Assembly (NCBI RefSeq): GCF_029589495.1
Contig: NZ_JAAIVF010000008.1
Coordinates: forward strand, 62,001-126,000
DNA length: 64,000 bases
DNA from: Speluncibacter jeojiensis
GTDB taxonomy: Bacteria; Actinomycetota; Actinomycetes; Mycobacteriales; Mycobacteriaceae
Direction of reading: 5' to 3'
Shown here: positions 46,892 to 55,946 of the stretch, piece by piece
Layout of the letters: the number at the start of each line of letters is the position of its first letter
Numbering within the stretch: the first letter of the stretch is position 1
Made by a program: the position numbers and the translations under genes
The notes under the pieces: generated by a model
Told to the model about the DNA's origin: nothing
Seen by the model: only the letters and a program-made list of their open reading frames with translations
Database searches by the model: none

Positions 46892-48309
46892 CGGACCTCG
46901 ACTACAGCAAGATCTACATCGACGGCGCGTGGACGGACTCCGACGGCGCGGGCCGGATCGACGTCGTCGACCCGACCACCGAGGAGACCATCACGGCCGT
47001 CGCGGAGGGCACCGCGGCCGACGTCGACCGGGCCGCGAAGGCCGCGCGCGCCGCGTTCCCGGGGTGGGCCGCGCTCAGTGGCGCCGAACGCGCCGACTAC
47101 CTGCAGCGCGCGCACGAGACCGTGATGGCGCGCATCGACGACCTGACCGCGCTGGTGTCCAAGGACATGGGCATGCCGCTGGGGCTGGCCAAGCCCGTTC
47201 AGATCGGGATGCCCGCGGCGAACCTCGCGGCCTTCGCGGAACTGGCACGCACGTACCGGTTCGATTCGGGCGAGGTAGGCAACTCGCTGATCGTGCGCGA
47301 GCCGATCGGCGTTGTCGGCGCCATCACCCCGTGGAACTACCCGCTGCACCAGGTGGTGCTCAAGGTCGGCGGCGCGCTGGCCGCAGGGTGCACGGTGGTG
47401 CTCAAGCCCACCGAGGTCGCCCCGTTGATCACCTACGCGCTGGTCGACATCTTCCACGAGATCGGCCTGCCCGCGGGGGTGCTCAACCTGGTCAGCGGTT
47501 ACGGTCCGGTGGTCGGTGAGGCGATCGCCGGGCACCCGGAGGTCGACATGGTCACCTTCACCGGGTCGACCCGGGCGGGTCGGCGGGTGGCGACCGTGGC
47601 CGCCGAGACCATCAAGAAGGTCGCGCTCGAGCTGGGCGGCAAGTCCGCGAACGTCATCCTCGACGACGCGGACCTGACGACGGCGGTGACCGACGGCGTC
47701 GGCAAGTGCTACCTGAACTCCGGTCAGACCTGTTCGGCGCTCACCCGGATGCTGGTGCCGCAGGACCGGATCGACGAGGTCGCGCAGATCGCGGCGGCGG
47801 CGACGGCGAACTATCCGGTGGGCGACCCGGCCGCGCCGACGTCCGCGCTGGGCCCGCTGGTCAACGCCAACCAGCTCAAGCGGGTGCGCGACTACATCGA
47901 CAAGGGCGTCGCCGAGGGGGCCACACTGGTGGTCGACGGCCGCGAGACCGCCGAGAGCAGTGGCTATTTCGTCGCGCCCACGGTCTTCTCGAACGTCACC
48001 GAGAACATGACGATCGCGCGGGAGGAGATCTTCGGCCCGGTGCTCTCGATCATGGGATACCGCGACGAGGACGACGCGGTACGCCTCGCCAACGCCACCG
48101 ACTACGGGCTGGCCGGCGGGGTGTGGTCCGGCGACGCGGAGCGGGCGCAGCGGGTGGCGCGCCGTATGCAGGCCGGGCAGGTCGAGGTCAACGGAGGGGC
48201 GTTCAACATCAGCGCGCCGTTCGGCGGCTACAAGCAGTCCGGCGTCGGCCGCGAGGGCGGGACCTTCGGAATCGAGGAGTTCTTGGAGGTCAAGGCGATT
48301 CAGCGCTGA
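46888..48309 (+). CDS. Aldehyde dehydrogenase (NAD(P)-dependent)
   Basis: A 473-residue aldehyde dehydrogenase that oxidises an aldehyde to the acid. Catalytic residues are visible: N150 in TPWNYP, K173 in LKPTEVAP, E248 in ELGGKSAN and the nucleophile C282 in NSGQTCSA; late EIFGPV and the PFGGYKQSG end are typical. The GTG at 46888 overlaps the upstream alcohol dehydrogenase stop and follows GGAGG. The coupled pair would take an alcohol through the aldehyde to a carboxylic acid. Confidence 0.95.
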   Translation: MTDLDYSKIYIDGAWTDSDGAGRIDVVDPTTEETITAVAEGTAADVDRAAKAARAAFPGWAALSGAERADYLQRAHETVMARIDDLTALVSKDMGMPLGLAKPVQIGMPAANLAAFAELARTYRFDSGEVGNSLIVREPIGVVGAITPWNYPLHQVVLKVGGALAAGCTVVLKPTEVAPLITYALVDIFHEIGLPAGVLNLVSGYGPVVGEAIAGHPEVDMVTFTGSTRAGRRVATVAAETIKKVALELGGKSANVILDDADLTTAVTDGVGKCYLNSGQTCSALTRMLVPQDRIDEVAQIAAAATANYPVGDPAAPTSALGPLVNANQLKRVRDYIDKGVAEGATLVVDGRETAESSGYFVAPTVFSNVTENMTIAREEIFGPVLSIMGYRDEDDAVRLANATDYGLAGGVWSGDAERAQRVARRMQAGQVEVNGGAFNISAPFGGYKQSGVGREGGTFGIEEFLEVKAIQR

Positions 48310-48339
48310 GCGGTGACTGCGGCGGGTCGGGGCGTGCGG

Positions 48340-48987
48340 TCAGGCCCCGGCCAGCCGCAGTGCCAGTTCGCCGTAGAGCCCGGCGAGCTGATCGGGTTCG
48401 GTGTAGCGGCCGGCGGGGAACCATCGGCAGATGTCGACGCACAGCGACGTGATCGCCAGCGTCACACCCTCGGCGTCGGGAACGGCGAACGACCCGTCCG
48501 CGGCGCCGGCGTCGACGATCCGGCGCACGATCTGCGTGCTCTGCCGCCGCAGCCCGAGGATGATCCGGTAGTGCTCGGGGGACAGGGCGGTCAGCTCGTA
48601 CTGGATCACCCGTCCGCGCGCGTGATGGGTGGCGTGCCAGGCGGCGAAGGCGCCGACCACCGAGCGCAGCCGGGTCGCGGGGTCGGCACCGGCCGGGTCG
48701 TGGTCGGTCAGCAACTCCACGCATCGGCGGTGGCCCTCGTAGCTGATCGCGTAGAGCAGGTCCTCCTTGGAGCGGTAGTGCGGATACATCGCCGCCGGGC
48801 TGAGGCCCAACCGTGCCGCGATGTCCCGGGTGGTGGTGCCGCCGTAGCCGTTCTCGGCGAACGCCTCGGCCGCGGCGTCGCGAATTCGCTTGGCCGCCTT
48901 CGAATCCTTCACCACTTCCGCGCCGGCCGGGTCTTCGCGGGCCGGGTGTGCGTCGGCCACGTCCGCATCGGCAGTCTCGTCGCTCAA
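48340..48987 (-). CDS. TetR family regulator, probable control of the acyl-CoA dehydrogenase operon
   Basis: A ~215-residue regulator with HTH KRIRDAAAEAFAENGYGGTTTRDIAARLGLSPAAMYPHYRSKEDLLY and a C-terminal domain rich in aromatic residues (LCVDICRWFPAGRY). I place the start at the TTG at 48987 because GGAGGACGAGG precedes it; an ATG at 49041 lies against the operator and has no ribosome site. It is divergent from two acyl-CoA dehydrogenase genes with a KstR2-like site in between, so it likely senses an acyl-CoA. It is not KstR2 itself by sequence. It converges with the aldehyde dehydrogenase gene. Confidence 0.87.
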   Translation of the reverse strand: MSDETADADVADAHPAREDPAGAEVVKDSKAAKRIRDAAAEAFAENGYGGTTTRDIAARLGLSPAAMYPHYRSKEDLLYAISYEGHRRCVELLTDHDPAGADPATRLRSVVGAFAAWHATHHARGRVIQYELTALSPEHYRIILGLRRQSTQIVRRIVDAGAADGSFAVPDAEGVTLAITSLCVDICRWFPAGRYTEPDQLAGLYGELALRLAGA

Positions 48988-49040
48988 CCTCGTCCTCCGT
49001 TTCGCCGACTCCTTGACAATGATGGCCACGATGGTAGACA

Positions 49041-49057
49041 TAAGCAAGCGCTTAGAT
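49041..49057. promoter_or_regulatory. KstR2-like operator upstream of the acyl-CoA dehydrogenase pair
   Basis: TAAGCAAGCGCTTAGAT contains TAAGC-N4-GCTTA and matches AnCAAGnnCTTGnT at eight of ten fixed positions, from 49043. It lies between the divergent TetR gene and the acyl-CoA dehydrogenase genes. Confidence 0.5.
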
Positions 49058-49140
49058 TTGGTTCGGACGCGGCCCGGCGGCCTCGGGGACCGGTCGGGCG
49101 CGGCGATCTGACGTCTGCCGATCCGACACGGAAGCGCATC

Positions 49141-50313
49141 ATGAACCTGAAAATGACCGATGAGGAACTCGCCTTCCGGGACGAGTTGCGAACCTTCTTC
49201 ACCACGCAGATCCCCGCGGAGATCCGCGAGCGGGTCGCCCGCGGCGAGTTCCGGCGTGAGGACATGGTCGAGGCGCAGCGGACGCTGAACGCCCACGGGC
49301 TGGCGGTGCCGCGCTGGCCGGTCGAGTGGGGCGGCAAGGACTGGACTCCGCTGCAGCACGACATCTGGCAGAGCGAACTGCAACTCGCGGCGATCCCCGA
49401 GCCGCTGGCGTTCAACACCGCCATGGTCGGCCCGGTGATCGCGGCGTTCGGCTCCCAGCAGCTCAAGGAGCGCTTCCTGCCGGCCACCGCGAACCTCGAC
49501 ATCTGGTGGTGCCAGGGCTTTTCCGAGCCCGACGCCGGATCGGACCTGGCCTCGCTCAAGACCCGCGCGGTGCGCGACGGCGACAGCTACGTCGTCAACG
49601 GCCAGAAGATCTGGACGACACTCGCGCAGCACGCAGACTGGATCTTCTGCCTGGTGCGGACCGACCCGAACGCGCCGAAAAAGCAGGCCGGCATCTCGTT
49701 CCTGCTGATCGACATGAAGACTCCCGGCGTGACCGTGCGGCCGATCAAGCTGATCGACGGCGGTTACGAGGTCAACGAGGTGTTCTTCGAGGACGTGCGG
49801 GTGCCCGCCGAGAACCTCGTCGGCGAGGAGAACGCGGGCTGGTCCTACGCGAAGTTCCTGCTCGGCAACGAGCGCACCGGCGTCACCCGGGTGGGTGCGT
49901 CGAAGCTGCGCATCGCCGCGGCGAAGGCCCGCGCCGCCCAGACGAGGTTCGGCGACGGCTCGCTGCTCGACGACCCGCTGTTCGCGGCCCGCGTGGCCGA
50001 ACTCGAGAACGAACTCCTGGCGCTGGAACTGACCCAGCTGCGGGTGGTCGCCGGCTCGGCGGACGGCCGCCCCAACCCGGCGTCCTCTCTGCTCAAGCTG
50101 CGCGGCTCCGAGCTGCAGCAGGCGGCGACCGAACTGCTGATGGACGTCGCCGGCCCCGACTCGCTGCCGTTCGATGCGGGCGCCGACGCGATGTCGCCGC
50201 TGTGGGCCCAGCACAGCGCGCCGACCTACCTGAACTACCGCAAGGTGTCCATCTACAGCGGATCGAGCGAGGTGCAGCGCACCATCATCGCGTCCTCGAT
50301 CCTCGGCCTCTGA
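49141..50313 (+). CDS. Acyl-CoA dehydrogenase, large-type partner (WCQGFSEPDAGSD)
   Basis: A 390-residue FAD-dependent acyl-CoA dehydrogenase. It has WCQGFSEPDAGSDLASLKTRA, NGQKIWTTLAQHADWIF, the EVNEVFFEDVRVP strand, NERTG, and ends YSGSSEVQRTIIASSILGL. At the place where the short-chain enzymes carry a catalytic Glu (YEGTSE) it has Ser, so the base may sit elsewhere or in the partner. The start ATG at 49141 follows GGAAGCGC. The next gene, 34 bases downstream, encodes a second, shorter dehydrogenase. Such pairs form alpha2beta2 enzymes in actinobacterial steroid side-chain and ring degradation, so a heterotetramer is likely. Substrate unknown. Confidence 0.92.
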   Translation: MNLKMTDEELAFRDELRTFFTTQIPAEIRERVARGEFRREDMVEAQRTLNAHGLAVPRWPVEWGGKDWTPLQHDIWQSELQLAAIPEPLAFNTAMVGPVIAAFGSQQLKERFLPATANLDIWWCQGFSEPDAGSDLASLKTRAVRDGDSYVVNGQKIWTTLAQHADWIFCLVRTDPNAPKKQAGISFLLIDMKTPGVTVRPIKLIDGGYEVNEVFFEDVRVPAENLVGEENAGWSYAKFLLGNERTGVTRVGASKLRIAAAKARAAQTRFGDGSLLDDPLFAARVAELENELLALELTQLRVVAGSADGRPNPASSLLKLRGSELQQAATELLMDVAGPDSLPFDAGADAMSPLWAQHSAPTYLNYRKVSIYSGSSEVQRTIIASSILGL

Positions 50314-50347
50314 CCGGCCGCGCACCAGGAGATTGTGAGGAACTGCA

Positions 50348-51478
50348 ATGAACTTCGAGCTCACCGACGAGCAGCAGATGCTGGCCGACACCACCAAGGA
50401 CCTCCTCGCGCGCAGCTATGACGCGGAGAAGCGCAACGCCGTCACCGCCACCGAACGCGGGTGGTCCACCGAGGTGTGGCAGAAGCTGGCCGAGCTCGGG
50501 CTGCTCGGCCTGAGCTTCGCCGAGGACGACGGCGGCATGGGCGCGGGGCCGGTCGAGTCGATGGCCGTGATGACCGAGATAGGTCGCCGCCTGGCGCCGG
50601 AGCCGGTCCTCGACGCGGTGCTCACCCCCGGTGGGCTGATCACGGACGCCGGCACCGCCGACCAGCGCGCCAAGATCCTGCCCGGGGTCGCCGAGGGCAC
50701 CACGCTGCTGGCCTTCGCCCACGCCGAGCCGGGTCGCCGCTGGCCCGACCTGCGGGTGGACACCGTCGCCGAGCGTGAGGGCGAACTGTGGTCGCTGACC
50801 GGGTCGAAGAACCCCGTGCCGCACGGCGACTGCGCGGACCTGCTGGTCGTCACCGCGCAACTGCCGCACGACGAGGGCATCGGGCTGTTCGTGGTCCGGG
50901 CCGACGCCGAGGGGCTGACCCGCCGCGGGTACGCGACCCACGACGGTCTAAGGGGCGCCCAGCTCGAACTGCGCGAGGTCGAGGCCGAGCCACTCGGCGA
51001 CGGCGGCGACGAGTCCACGACCATCACCGCGGCCATCGTCCGCACGCAGGCGGCGCTGTGCGCCGAGGCGGTCGGCGCGATGGAGGAGGCGCTGCGTCTG
51101 ACCACCGAATACCTCAAGACCCGCAAGCAGTTCGGTGTGCCGCTGGCGAAATTCCAGACGCTGACCCAGCGGGCGGCGGACATGTACGTCCTGCTGGAAC
51201 TGGCGCGCAGCATGAGCCTGTACGCGACCATGTCGCTGTCCGACGGCGTGGTCGACCCGGCCATCGCGTCGCGGGCCAAGCTGCAGGTCTCTCGCTCCGC
51301 GCACAAAATCGGCCAGGAGGCCATCCAGATGCACGGCGGCATCGGCATGACCGCCGAGTATCCGGTCGGCCATTACGTCAGCCGGCTGACCGCGATCGAG
51401 CACACCCTCGGCGGCGGCGACGACCACCTGCGGCTGCTCGCCGCGACCGTCGCCGACCACGACCGCGCGGAGTTGTGA
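50348..51478 (+). CDS. Acyl-CoA dehydrogenase, small-type partner
   Basis: A 376-residue acyl-CoA dehydrogenase-fold protein. It has the N-terminal MNFELTDEQQMLADTTKDLL, then weaker flavin-binding landmarks, and the C-terminal block TRKQFGVPLAKFQTLTQRAADM, followed by QMHGGIGMTAEYPVGHYVSRL. The catalytic-loop position reads TLGGGDDH without Glu. The substrate-strand (WCQG-type) motif of the partner is absent. Degeneration of one subunit is usual for alpha2beta2 dehydrogenases. The ATG at 50348 follows GAGGAAC. A hairpin terminator follows the gene. Confidence 0.9.
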   Translation: MNFELTDEQQMLADTTKDLLARSYDAEKRNAVTATERGWSTEVWQKLAELGLLGLSFAEDDGGMGAGPVESMAVMTEIGRRLAPEPVLDAVLTPGGLITDAGTADQRAKILPGVAEGTTLLAFAHAEPGRRWPDLRVDTVAEREGELWSLTGSKNPVPHGDCADLLVVTAQLPHDEGIGLFVVRADAEGLTRRGYATHDGLRGAQLELREVEAEPLGDGGDESTTITAAIVRTQAALCAEAVGAMEEALRLTTEYLKTRKQFGVPLAKFQTLTQRAADMYVLLELARSMSLYATMSLSDGVVDPAIASRAKLQVSRSAHKIGQEAIQMHGGIGMTAEYPVGHYVSRLTAIEHTLGGGDDHLRLLAATVADHDRAEL

Positions 51479-51492
51479 GCGACATGTGAGGG

Positions 51493-51521
51493 CCGGCCCG
51501 CGCATTTCACGCACGGGCCGG
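51493..51521 (+). terminator. Candidate terminator after the acyl-CoA dehydrogenase pair
   Basis: CCGGCCCG (51493-51500) pairs with CGGGCCGG (51514-51521), with a 13-base loop. It lies 14 bases beyond the stop and before the FUSC gene. Confidence 0.5.
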
Positions 51522-51543
51522 TACGGTGCAGCACAATCGTGGG

Positions 51544-53622
51544 GTGTCGACGGCGGCGGGGCTTCTCGGACGCATCGGGCGCCAGATGGCGGTGTCCGAT
51601 CCTGGGTTCGTGCGGCTGCACAAGGCCGCCGCCACCGCGCTGACGGTGCTGCTGACCATCGGCGTGATGATCGGGTTCATCGCCGCGACCGGCGACGCAC
51701 TGCCGGTCGCGGTGCTCGGCGTGATCGTGTCGATGCAGGCCGCGTGGGCGGTCAAGGACCGCACGGTCGAGGGCCGACTGCTCACCACCTTCCTGCTGCC
51801 GTTGCCCGCGGCGGGCTCGATGGCGTTGGCGAGCGTGCTGATGCCCTACGGCAAGCTCGCCGACGTCGGGTTCATCCTGGTGCTGTTCGTGGCCGTGTGG
51901 GTGCGCCGGTTCGGGCCCCGCGGTCAGGCGCTGGGGATGCTGGGGTTCATCTCGTACTTCTTCGCGCTGTTCCTGCACGTGGAGCTGCGGCAGTTGCCGT
52001 CGCTGGTGGCGGCGATCGTGCTCGGGGTGGCGGTGGCGTTCACGGTGCGCCGGTGGCTGATGCCCGATCGTCCGCGCGGCGAGGTGCGGCGGCTGGCCCG
52101 GGCGCTGCGCGCGACGTCGAGCTGGGTGTTGGCGGTGCCCGGACCCGACCGCGCACATGATGTCGAGGAGCTGCGCCGGCGGCTCGCCCGGCTCGCCGAC
52201 ACCGGGCTGCTGATCGAGGACTGGCTCGACCGCAACGACGCGTCGCTGCACCTGGACGTCACCGGTCACGAGTTGTCGCTCAAGCTCTTCGAGGCCCAGA
52301 TCGCGACCGAGCAGCTGGCGATCGCGCTGTGGTCGCTCGGCCCGCAGACGCGCTGGCCGCCGCAGCTGGGCAAGGCGATGACCGCGGTCGCGTCGACGCT
52401 GCAGGACCGGCCCTCGGCGGAGTCGCTGCGGGCCGCGCGCCGGCTGGCCGCGGAGGCGGCGCGCGGCGAGGATTCGGCCGGCCGCTCGGGCCTGGCCACG
52501 CTGCTCGCGCTGCGGGTGGTGCAGGCACACACGGCCATCCACCGCATCACCGCGCACGCCACCGCGGACCCGTCGCCGAGCCCCGTCCCGAAGCCCCACG
52601 CCGAGCCGGAGGTCTCCGAGTCGCGCGGACTCGACCCGAACACCCGCGCCGCCATCCAGGTCGCGGTCGCCACCTCGGCCGCGACGATCCTGGGCGAGCT
52701 GGTGTCGCCGGCCCGTTGGTACTGGGCAGTGCTGACCGCCTTCCTGGTGTTCACCGGGGTATCCACCCGCGGCGAGATCCTCACCAAGGCCGGCAACCGG
52801 GTGGCCGGCACGGTGGTCGGCGTGGCCGCCGGTGTGCTGCTGGCCCTGGTGGTCGGGCAGCGGCCGGTGCTGCAGCTGGCGCTGATCGTGGTGTGCGTGT
52901 TCTTCGCGTTCTGGCTGGTGTCGGTCAGCTACGGCTGGCTCGCCTTCTTCATGACCGTCATGCTCGCGATGCTCTACGGCCTGCTGGGCAGGTTCAGCAT
53001 CGACGTGCTCGAACTGCGCATTTACGAGACCGCGGTGGGCGCGGTCGTGGGCATCGCGGCCGCCTACTTCGTGCTGCCGGTCAAGACCCGGGCGACGTTC
53101 GTGGACGCGGTCGAGCGGTATCTGGCGCAGATGAGCGAGCTGATCGAGGAGTCGGTCGAGGCGGTGCTCACCCGTGGTGACGGGCAGGACCTGGTCACGC
53201 ATGCGCGGGCGCTGGACACCGAGCTGCAGGCGGTCCTCACGGCAGGCAAGCCGCTGGTGTTCGGTCCGACCAGCCGCGGTCGTCGCGGCACCCGCCGGCT
53301 GCTGCGCGTGCTGCAGGTGGCCGGACAGTCGGCGCACGCGCTGGCGCGCACGGGCGTGAACGCGGCGGGCATGCCGCCCGAGCAGGCGCCGTCGCCGGAG
53401 ACGGCGGCCGCGCTTCGCGACGCCGCGGCGCTGGTGCGCGAGCGGATCGACCTGGCAGCCAAGGTGGTCGTGGGGAAGGGGCCGGTGGTGCTGCCGGAGC
53501 GGATGGTCGACAGCCCCGTCCTCGACGTGCTCGAGACCGCACCGAACGAGCCCGGTCCGTTGCGGGCCTCGGTGCGGTCGCTGAGCCGGCTGCTGCGCAC
53601 GATCATGGAACTGCTCGGCTGA
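51544..53622 (+). CDS. FUSC family membrane protein
   Basis: A ~692-residue integral membrane protein with two hydrophobic blocks of about six segments each (ALTVLLTIGVMIGFIAATG ... and ILGELVSPARWYWAVLTAFLVFTGVSTRGEI ...), each followed by a soluble helical region. This is the duplicated layout of the fusaric-acid-resistance (FUSC) family, with PVRWYWAVLTAFLV being typical of the second block. I take the GTG at 51544, eight bases beyond a CACAAT box, so a leaderless message is possible; the frame extends six codons upstream. Function is only inferred: efflux of aromatic acids or a related role. Confidence 0.87.
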   Translation: MSTAAGLLGRIGRQMAVSDPGFVRLHKAAATALTVLLTIGVMIGFIAATGDALPVAVLGVIVSMQAAWAVKDRTVEGRLLTTFLLPLPAAGSMALASVLMPYGKLADVGFILVLFVAVWVRRFGPRGQALGMLGFISYFFALFLHVELRQLPSLVAAIVLGVAVAFTVRRWLMPDRPRGEVRRLARALRATSSWVLAVPGPDRAHDVEELRRRLARLADTGLLIEDWLDRNDASLHLDVTGHELSLKLFEAQIATEQLAIALWSLGPQTRWPPQLGKAMTAVASTLQDRPSAESLRAARRLAAEAARGEDSAGRSGLATLLALRVVQAHTAIHRITAHATADPSPSPVPKPHAEPEVSESRGLDPNTRAAIQVAVATSAATILGELVSPARWYWAVLTAFLVFTGVSTRGEILTKAGNRVAGTVVGVAAGVLLALVVGQRPVLQLALIVVCVFFAFWLVSVSYGWLAFFMTVMLAMLYGLLGRFSIDVLELRIYETAVGAVVGIAAAYFVLPVKTRATFVDAVERYLAQMSELIEESVEAVLTRGDGQDLVTHARALDTELQAVLTAGKPLVFGPTSRGRRGTRRLLRVLQVAGQSAHALARTGVNAAGMPPEQAPSPETAAALRDAAALVRERIDLAAKVVVGKGPVVLPERMVDSPVLDVLETAPNEPGPLRASVRSLSRLLRTIMELLG

Positions 53623-53688
53623 TCAGCGGTGTCGCGGGCGCCAACTCGACCGGTGACGGGGCGGTTCCGGCTCAGTAGTGTTGGCGTC

Positions 53689-54561
53689 ATGACGAAGTGG
53701 ACCGTGGGCGACATCCCCGATCAGCAGGGCCGCACCTTCATCGTGACCGGCGCGAACAGTGGGCTCGGTGAGGTCGCCGCACGGGCGCTCGGCGCCGCGG
53801 GCGCCACCGTCGTGCTGGCCTGCCGCGACACCGCCAAGGGCGAGGCGGTCGCCCGCGAGATCGGCGCGAACGCGCAGGTGCGCGAACTCGACCTGGCCGA
53901 CCTGTCCTCGGTGCGCGAGTTCGCCGCCGGCGTCGACGGCGCGGACGTGCTGGTCAACAACGCCGGGGTGATGGCCGTGCCGCTGCGGCGCACCGCCGAC
54001 GGTTTCGAGATGCAGATCGGCACCAACCACCTCGGGCACTTCGCGCTGACCGGCCTGGTGTTGGACCGGATCCGAGATCGGGTGGTCACCATGTCGAGCG
54101 GCTTCCACGTGCTCGGCAGCATCGACCTCGACGACCTGAACTGGCAGCAGCGCCGGTACCGCCGGTGGGCCGCCTACGGTCAGTCGAAGCTGGCGAACCT
54201 GCTGTTCACCTATGAGCTGCAGCGTCGGCTCTCGCGCGCCGGATCCACCGTGCGGGCGGTGGCCTCGCACCCCGGGTACGCGTCGACGAACCTGCAGGCG
54301 CACACCGAGTCCGTGCAGGACAAGATGATGGCCGTCGGGAACCGGGTGTTCGCGCAGAGCGCGCAGATGGGGGCGCTGCCGATGCTGTACGCCGCCACGT
54401 CCGCCGACGTGGACGGCGGCAGTTACTACGGGCCCGACGGGCCGTTCGAGCAGCGCGGCTACCCCAAGGTGGTGCACTCCAACAAGAAGTCGATGGATCA
54501 CGCTGTCGCGCAAGGGCTGTGGGATCTGTCCGAGGAGCTGACCGGCGTCCGGTACGCCTGA
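53689..54561 (+). CDS. Short-chain dehydrogenase/reductase
   Basis: A 290-residue SDR with TGANSGLGEVAARAL, the adenine-binding DLADLSS, NNAGVM, the active-site region SSGFHVLG and YGQSKLANLLFTYEL. The NHLGHFALTGLVL block and SHPGY are typical of the retinol-dehydrogenase-like extended type, similar to a group of mycobacterial SDRs. The ATG at 53689 has a TAGTGT box a few bases before, so a leaderless start is possible. It is followed 14 bases later by a VOC gene, likely one operon. Substrate unknown. Confidence 0.9.
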   Translation: MTKWTVGDIPDQQGRTFIVTGANSGLGEVAARALGAAGATVVLACRDTAKGEAVAREIGANAQVRELDLADLSSVREFAAGVDGADVLVNNAGVMAVPLRRTADGFEMQIGTNHLGHFALTGLVLDRIRDRVVTMSSGFHVLGSIDLDDLNWQQRRYRRWAAYGQSKLANLLFTYELQRRLSRAGSTVRAVASHPGYASTNLQAHTESVQDKMMAVGNRVFAQSAQMGALPMLYAATSADVDGGSYYGPDGPFEQRGYPKVVHSNKKSMDHAVAQGLWDLSEELTGVRYA

Positions 54562-54575
54562 AGGAGATTGGTGAG

Positions 54576-55118
54576 ATGGCAATCAAGCGGCTCAATCACG
54601 CGGTGCTGTTCGTCGGCGACCTCGAACGCAGCCTGGCGTTCTATCGGGAGGTGCTCGGGTTCCGGGTGCTGCCGGGTGGCTTCGCGGGCGCCGCGTTCCT
54701 CCAGGCGCCGGGCTCGGCCAACGACCACGACCTCGGGCTGTTCCAGAGCCCGCACACCGACGCCCGTTCGGCGAGCGGGCAGGTCGGCCTCTATCACCTG
54801 GCGTGGGAGGTCGACACGCTCACAGACCTGGCGGACATGCGGCGGCGTCTCGAACTGGCGGGGGCGCTGACCGGGGCCAGCAATCACGGCTCGACCAAGG
54901 CGCTGTATGCGCGCGACCCGGACGGCATCGAGTTCGAGGTGTGCTGGCTGGTGCCCGACAAGCACGTGCTCGACGAGCTGGTGCCGGGGATGCCGCCGAC
55001 CCGGCCGCTCGACATCCGGGCCGAGATCGAGCGCTACGGCGCGGACACCCCGAGCGGCCCGCGCACGGACTTCGGTGTGTGGGAGCAGCTGTTCGCCTCC
55101 CGCGGCGGCGCCGGCTAG
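54576..55118 (+). CDS. VOC family (glyoxalase/extradiol-like) protein
   Basis: A 180-residue metal-binding protein of the vicinal-oxygen-chelate superfamily. The likely metal triad is His in RLNHAVLFV, His in GLYHLAWEV and Glu in DGIEFEVCW, the H-H-E pattern of extradiol dioxygenases and glyoxalases. The ATG at 54576 has AAGGAG upstream. It pairs with the SDR gene just upstream. Reaction unknown: it may cleave a catechol or act on a thiohemiacetal or epoxide. Confidence 0.85.
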   Translation: MAIKRLNHAVLFVGDLERSLAFYREVLGFRVLPGGFAGAAFLQAPGSANDHDLGLFQSPHTDARSASGQVGLYHLAWEVDTLTDLADMRRRLELAGALTGASNHGSTKALYARDPDGIEFEVCWLVPDKHVLDELVPGMPPTRPLDIRAEIERYGADTPSGPRTDFGVWEQLFASRGGAG

Positions 55119-55156
55119 ACCAGCCCGTCAGACAGCGCCTGGCCGCCCCGGCGCGG

Positions 55157-55822
55157 TCACACCGCCTCGAAGCGGGCCTGCACGTCGGCGTCGAGGACCA
55201 ACGGTTCGGGCCGCAGGTCGATGCGGGGCTGCTGGTCGGCCCGGAACGACACCCCCGCCATCCGCACCCCGGCGGACGCCGGGGGGCCGGCGAGCAGGCC
55301 CTGGTCGGATATCTCGACCGGACGGATCTGCCTGCGCCCCAGCGCCCGCGCATAGGTCAGCGCCTTGGCGTGCGCGTCGTCGACGGCATCCGCGCGGATC
55401 GACCGGAGGTGCCGGGCGGTGGTCTTGCGGGTCAGCGACCAATCGATCCCGTGCACCGCGACCGCGTCCATGTCCGCGAGCGCGTCGACGAACCCGGCGA
55501 CCGCGGACAGGTCGCGGAAGGTGACCAGTCCGTCGGCGGACGAGTTGTAGACGAAGTCGAGTTGCAGCCCCTCGCTGTTGTAGGGCCGGTGCCGCGAATG
55601 CCGGACCTGACCGAGCGACCACCGCTTGAGCGGGTGATCCGGCCGGTCGTCGACCGCGGTGATCAGTGCGGTCAGCTCGTCGACGGCGCGTGCGGCCCGC
55701 GTGTGCGCCACCGTCGGGTCGTGGCCCTCACAGCCGACCCCGAACCGCACTCCCGCGCGCAACGGATCGACCCGGCGCGACGCGTGACCGGTGACGCTGA
55801 TGAGGACGGGCTTGTCTGACAT
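55157..55822 (-). CDS. SIMPL domain-containing protein
   Basis: A 221-residue protein matching the SIMPL (DUF541) fold: ISVTGHASRRVDPLRAGVRFGV, a repeated alpha/beta layout, RHRPYNSEGLQLDFVYNSS and the DDAHAKALTYARALG helix. Most SIMPL proteins are secreted; this one starts at MSDKPV without a signal peptide and should be cytosolic. The upstream in-frame residues are not coding. It converges with the VOC gene. Function unknown. Confidence 0.78.
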   Translation of the reverse strand: MSDKPVLISVTGHASRRVDPLRAGVRFGVGCEGHDPTVAHTRAARAVDELTALITAVDDRPDHPLKRWSLGQVRHSRHRPYNSEGLQLDFVYNSSADGLVTFRDLSAVAGFVDALADMDAVAVHGIDWSLTRKTTARHLRSIRADAVDDAHAKALTYARALGRRQIRPVEISDQGLLAGPPASAGVRMAGVSFRADQQPRIDLRPEPLVLDADVQARFEAV

Positions 55823-55946
55823 GTCGGCCAGTGTGCCATGCACATTCGCACCACCGCGGCGGAAAGCGAGGCGCCGAAATGACGTCGCCGCCGTCGGTGG
55901 CCGCTTACGATGCGGGCGAGTCGAATTCACCGACCGGGAGACAGGG

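Noticed and set aside
48987-49041. ATG start at 49041 for the TetR gene
   Set aside because: It overlaps the operator and has no ribosome site, while the TTG at 48987 follows a strong GGAGG.
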